This document shows positions 62,728 to 64,000 of a DNA stretch of 64,000 nucleotides, in pieces. The position numbers were made by a program, and so were the translations under genes. The notes beneath the pieces are model-generated. The model was not told the origin of the DNA, did not search any database, and saw only the letters and a program-made list of their open reading frames with translations. The stretch is from the NCBI RefSeq assembly GCF_008367235.1, contig NZ_VTZS01000001.1:868001-932000 (forward strand), given 5' to 3'. Each line of letters starts with the position of its first letter. The stretch's first letter is position 1. Source of the stretch: Pareuzebyella sediminis. GTDB lineage: Bacteria; Bacteroidota; Bacteroidia; Flavobacteriales; Flavobacteriaceae.

Positions 62728-64000
62728 TTAGGCGTACTTTCTGTTTTCCCTGCTTCGCATCTTATTGGCTTCTTTATCCCTTTTAAATCTTTCCTTCACA
62801 GGATCCCATTCCAATGTTCGTCCCAGCTGGTATGCAATATTACAAATATTACCGACAGACGCAGAGCGGTGGCCAATTTCAACGTCACAAAGGGGCTGAG
62901 TTCTTGTCTTTATGGCATCAAGCCAGTTTTGATAATGATTTCCCCTTGACTTCAATTGCGTAGCATCACCTACATTAGCGGTAAGAATGTTCGGTGGATC
63001 GGTTTCGAGATAACTTCTGCTAATATCAAGGTTTCCTTTAGACCCTATAAAACGAACTCCCCATTTTCGACCGAAATCTTCATGTACCATTTCGATACCA
63101 TTGTCATAGATCATTCGCATGCCCCTAACTGCACTTCGGTCTTTTGGTGGAATGAACCTTACGGGTCCGGAACGATCTTTTCCCAATCCCCACTGGGCAA
63201 TATCGAACATATGCGCGCCCCAATCCGTAAGTATGCCACCGCCCGTTTCGCGAAACAGACGCCAATCGGGAAAAAATGTGGTACTTACAGAAGGTGCGAG
63301 CCGTTCGTTATAGGGCAGCATCGGTGCGGGACCGCACCATTCGTTCCAGTCAATTTCTTCCGGGGTAGGTTGAGTCTGCAAATTAAAAGGTACGGCCGGG
63401 TCTCCGACGTTTACGAGTACCTTTTTTATTTCGCCAAGATACCCCTCTCGAACCAGTTGAGTGGCTTTCTGAAAAGTCTCCCATGAGCGTTGCATACTAC
63501 CGGTTTGAAGTATTTTTCCCGTCTTTTTCACCGTTTTAACCAAGTCGATACCCTCCCGTATTTTATGGGTCAATGGTTTTTCGCAATAGATATCCTTTCC
63601 TGCTTTCAAAGCTTCAATGGCCTGAATTGCATGCCAATGGTCGGGAGTAGCTATTATTACCGCATCTACATCTCCTCTCTCCAAAATTTCGGTATAGTTC
63701 CCTGTGGTAGTTATGCCCTTATACGCGCTCAGGTTACATTTTTCAGCGTACAGTCTTGATACGTGGCTTTTGAACCATTCATTTTTGGTGGTCCACACAT
63801 CAGAACCTATAACAATTTGGGCATCTTTGGTATGTTCAAGGAAAGACCTTGCCAACCCCCCGGCCTGCTTGCCCAATCCTATAAAGCCTAGATTTATTCT
63901 ATCGTTTGGGGACACAAACCCTCGGCCCATTACATGGCGGGGTATAATCGAAATTGCACCCACGGCCATAGCAGATCTTGTAATAAAGGCTCGGCGGGAT
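62728..64000 (-). CDS. Tat-exported Gfo/Idh/MocA oxidoreductase, 5' end outside the window
   Basis: The frame is open to the right edge: upstream of the internal Met at 63969 it reads SRRAFITRSA, part of a twin-arginine signal, so the true start lies beyond base 64000. Visible: LGFIGLGKQAGGLARSFLE (NAD loop), DIYCEKPLTHK lysine block, TGGGILTDWGAHMFDIAQWGL and the C-terminal YQLGRTLEWDP. An exported sugar oxidoreductase; it precedes the PSD1-DUF1553 gene by 72 bases and likely starts the unit that also includes DUF1501. Confidence 0.89.
   Translation of the reverse strand, partial: SRRAFITRSAMAVGAISIIPRHVMGRGFVSPNDRINLGFIGLGKQAGGLARSFLEHTKDAQIVIGSDVWTTKNEWFKSHVSRLYAEKCNLSAYKGITTTGNYTEILERGDVDAVIIATPDHWHAIQAIEALKAGKDIYCEKPLTHKIREGIDLVKTVKKTGKILQTGSMQRSWETFQKATQLVREGYLGEIKKVLVNVGDPAVPFNLQTQPTPEEIDWNEWCGPAPMLPYNERLAPSVSTTFFPDWRLFRETGGGILTDWGAHMFDIAQWGLGKDRSGPVRFIPPKDRSAVRGMRMIYDNGIEMVHEDFGRKWGVRFIGSKGNLDISRSYLETDPPNILTANVGDATQLKSRGNHYQNWLDAIKTRTQPLCDVEIGHRSASVGNICNIAYQLGRTLEWDPVKERFKRDKEANKMRSRENRKYA

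Noticed and set aside
62956-63486. 176-residue plus-strand frame inside the last Gfo/Idh gene
   Set aside because: It is the antisense shadow of a well-conserved coding region and shows no family motif.
1-64000. tRNA, rRNA, CRISPR array, insertion sequence or prophage
   Set aside because: No clover-leaf, repeat-spacer pattern, transposase or phage protein could be recognised on reading both strands; short RNAs may be missed.

Overview
The window is a stretch of chromosome from a marine member of the Bacteroidota, most likely family Flavobacteriaceae (the Zobellia/Maribacter/Arenibacter type; the genus cannot be fixed from sequence reading alone). The evidence is: flavobacterial neighbourhoods (proline dehydrogenase next to aroB, topoisomerase IV parE-parC, ferredoxin/acyl-CoA reductase/serC/serA), lineage-restricted families (DUF4258, DUF6146, DUF6787), a carboxypeptidase-regulatory-domain TonB receptor, weak Shine-Dalgarno signals, and repeated Bacteroidetes -7 promoter boxes (TANNTTTG). 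No rRNA, tRNA, IS element, phage or CRISPR was recognised.

Positions 1-29,500 are mostly core chromosome. Reading left to right: a 5'-truncated alanine dehydrogenase, a DUF4258 protein, proline dehydrogenase, aroB, a DinB/YihY pair, an Lrp regulator with its terminator, an M14 carboxypeptidase divergent from an XRE regulator across a perfect inverted repeat, a sterol-desaturase family protein, MscL, topoisomerase IV, YchF, ferredoxin and a LuxC-type acyl-CoA reductase sharing a divergent promoter region, serC-serA, DUF937/DUF6146/DUF6787 proteins, a His-rich small protein with a TonB receptor, a sulfite-oxidase-type molybdoenzyme with its membrane cytochrome c, a decayed ferritin-like gene, folE, and lolD-CPBP-TIGR02757.

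Positions 30,300-47,100 are more accessory: a decayed VOC/glyoxalase gene, three separate SGNH hydrolases, a stand-alone PAS protein, a DUF6544-like membrane protein overlapping a nitrilase-family amidase, a small protein resembling archaeal CTP-dependent riboflavin kinase, a GNAT acetyltransferase, an exported amidohydrolase, a GH18 chitinase and a D-lactate dehydrogenase that both start with TTG, an M28 peptidase, a PliI-like lysozyme-inhibitor lipoprotein, and two exported Gfo/Idh/MocA oxidoreductases.

Positions 47,280-64,000 look like a carbohydrate and sulfated-sugar region. After a RetSat/CrtI-like oxidoreductase and a lipoprotein sulfatase comes an L-fucose (or related 6-deoxyhexose) module: zinc ADH, fuconolactonase-type amidohydrolase, SDR sugar dehydrogenase, FucP symporter and a mutarotase on the plus strand. 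It is divergent from a minus-strand PhyH dioxygenase, a second zinc ADH and a KduD-like SDR. Together these would import fucose, interconvert its anomers, oxidise it to the lactone, hydrolyse the lactone and oxidise keto-acid intermediates. The dehydratase and the final cleavage enzyme are not in the window. Downstream on the minus strand are a DUF1501 protein, a PSD1/DUF1549/LamG/DUF1553 lipoprotein and a Tat-exported Gfo/Idh enzyme that runs off the right edge, a set typical of marine polysaccharide degraders and planctomycetes. No clearly undescribed system is proven here. The best leads are the RibK-like protein, the PhyH/ADH/SDR operon facing the fucose genes, the exported DUF1501/PSD1/Gfo set, and the palindrome between the carboxypeptidase and the XRE regulator.
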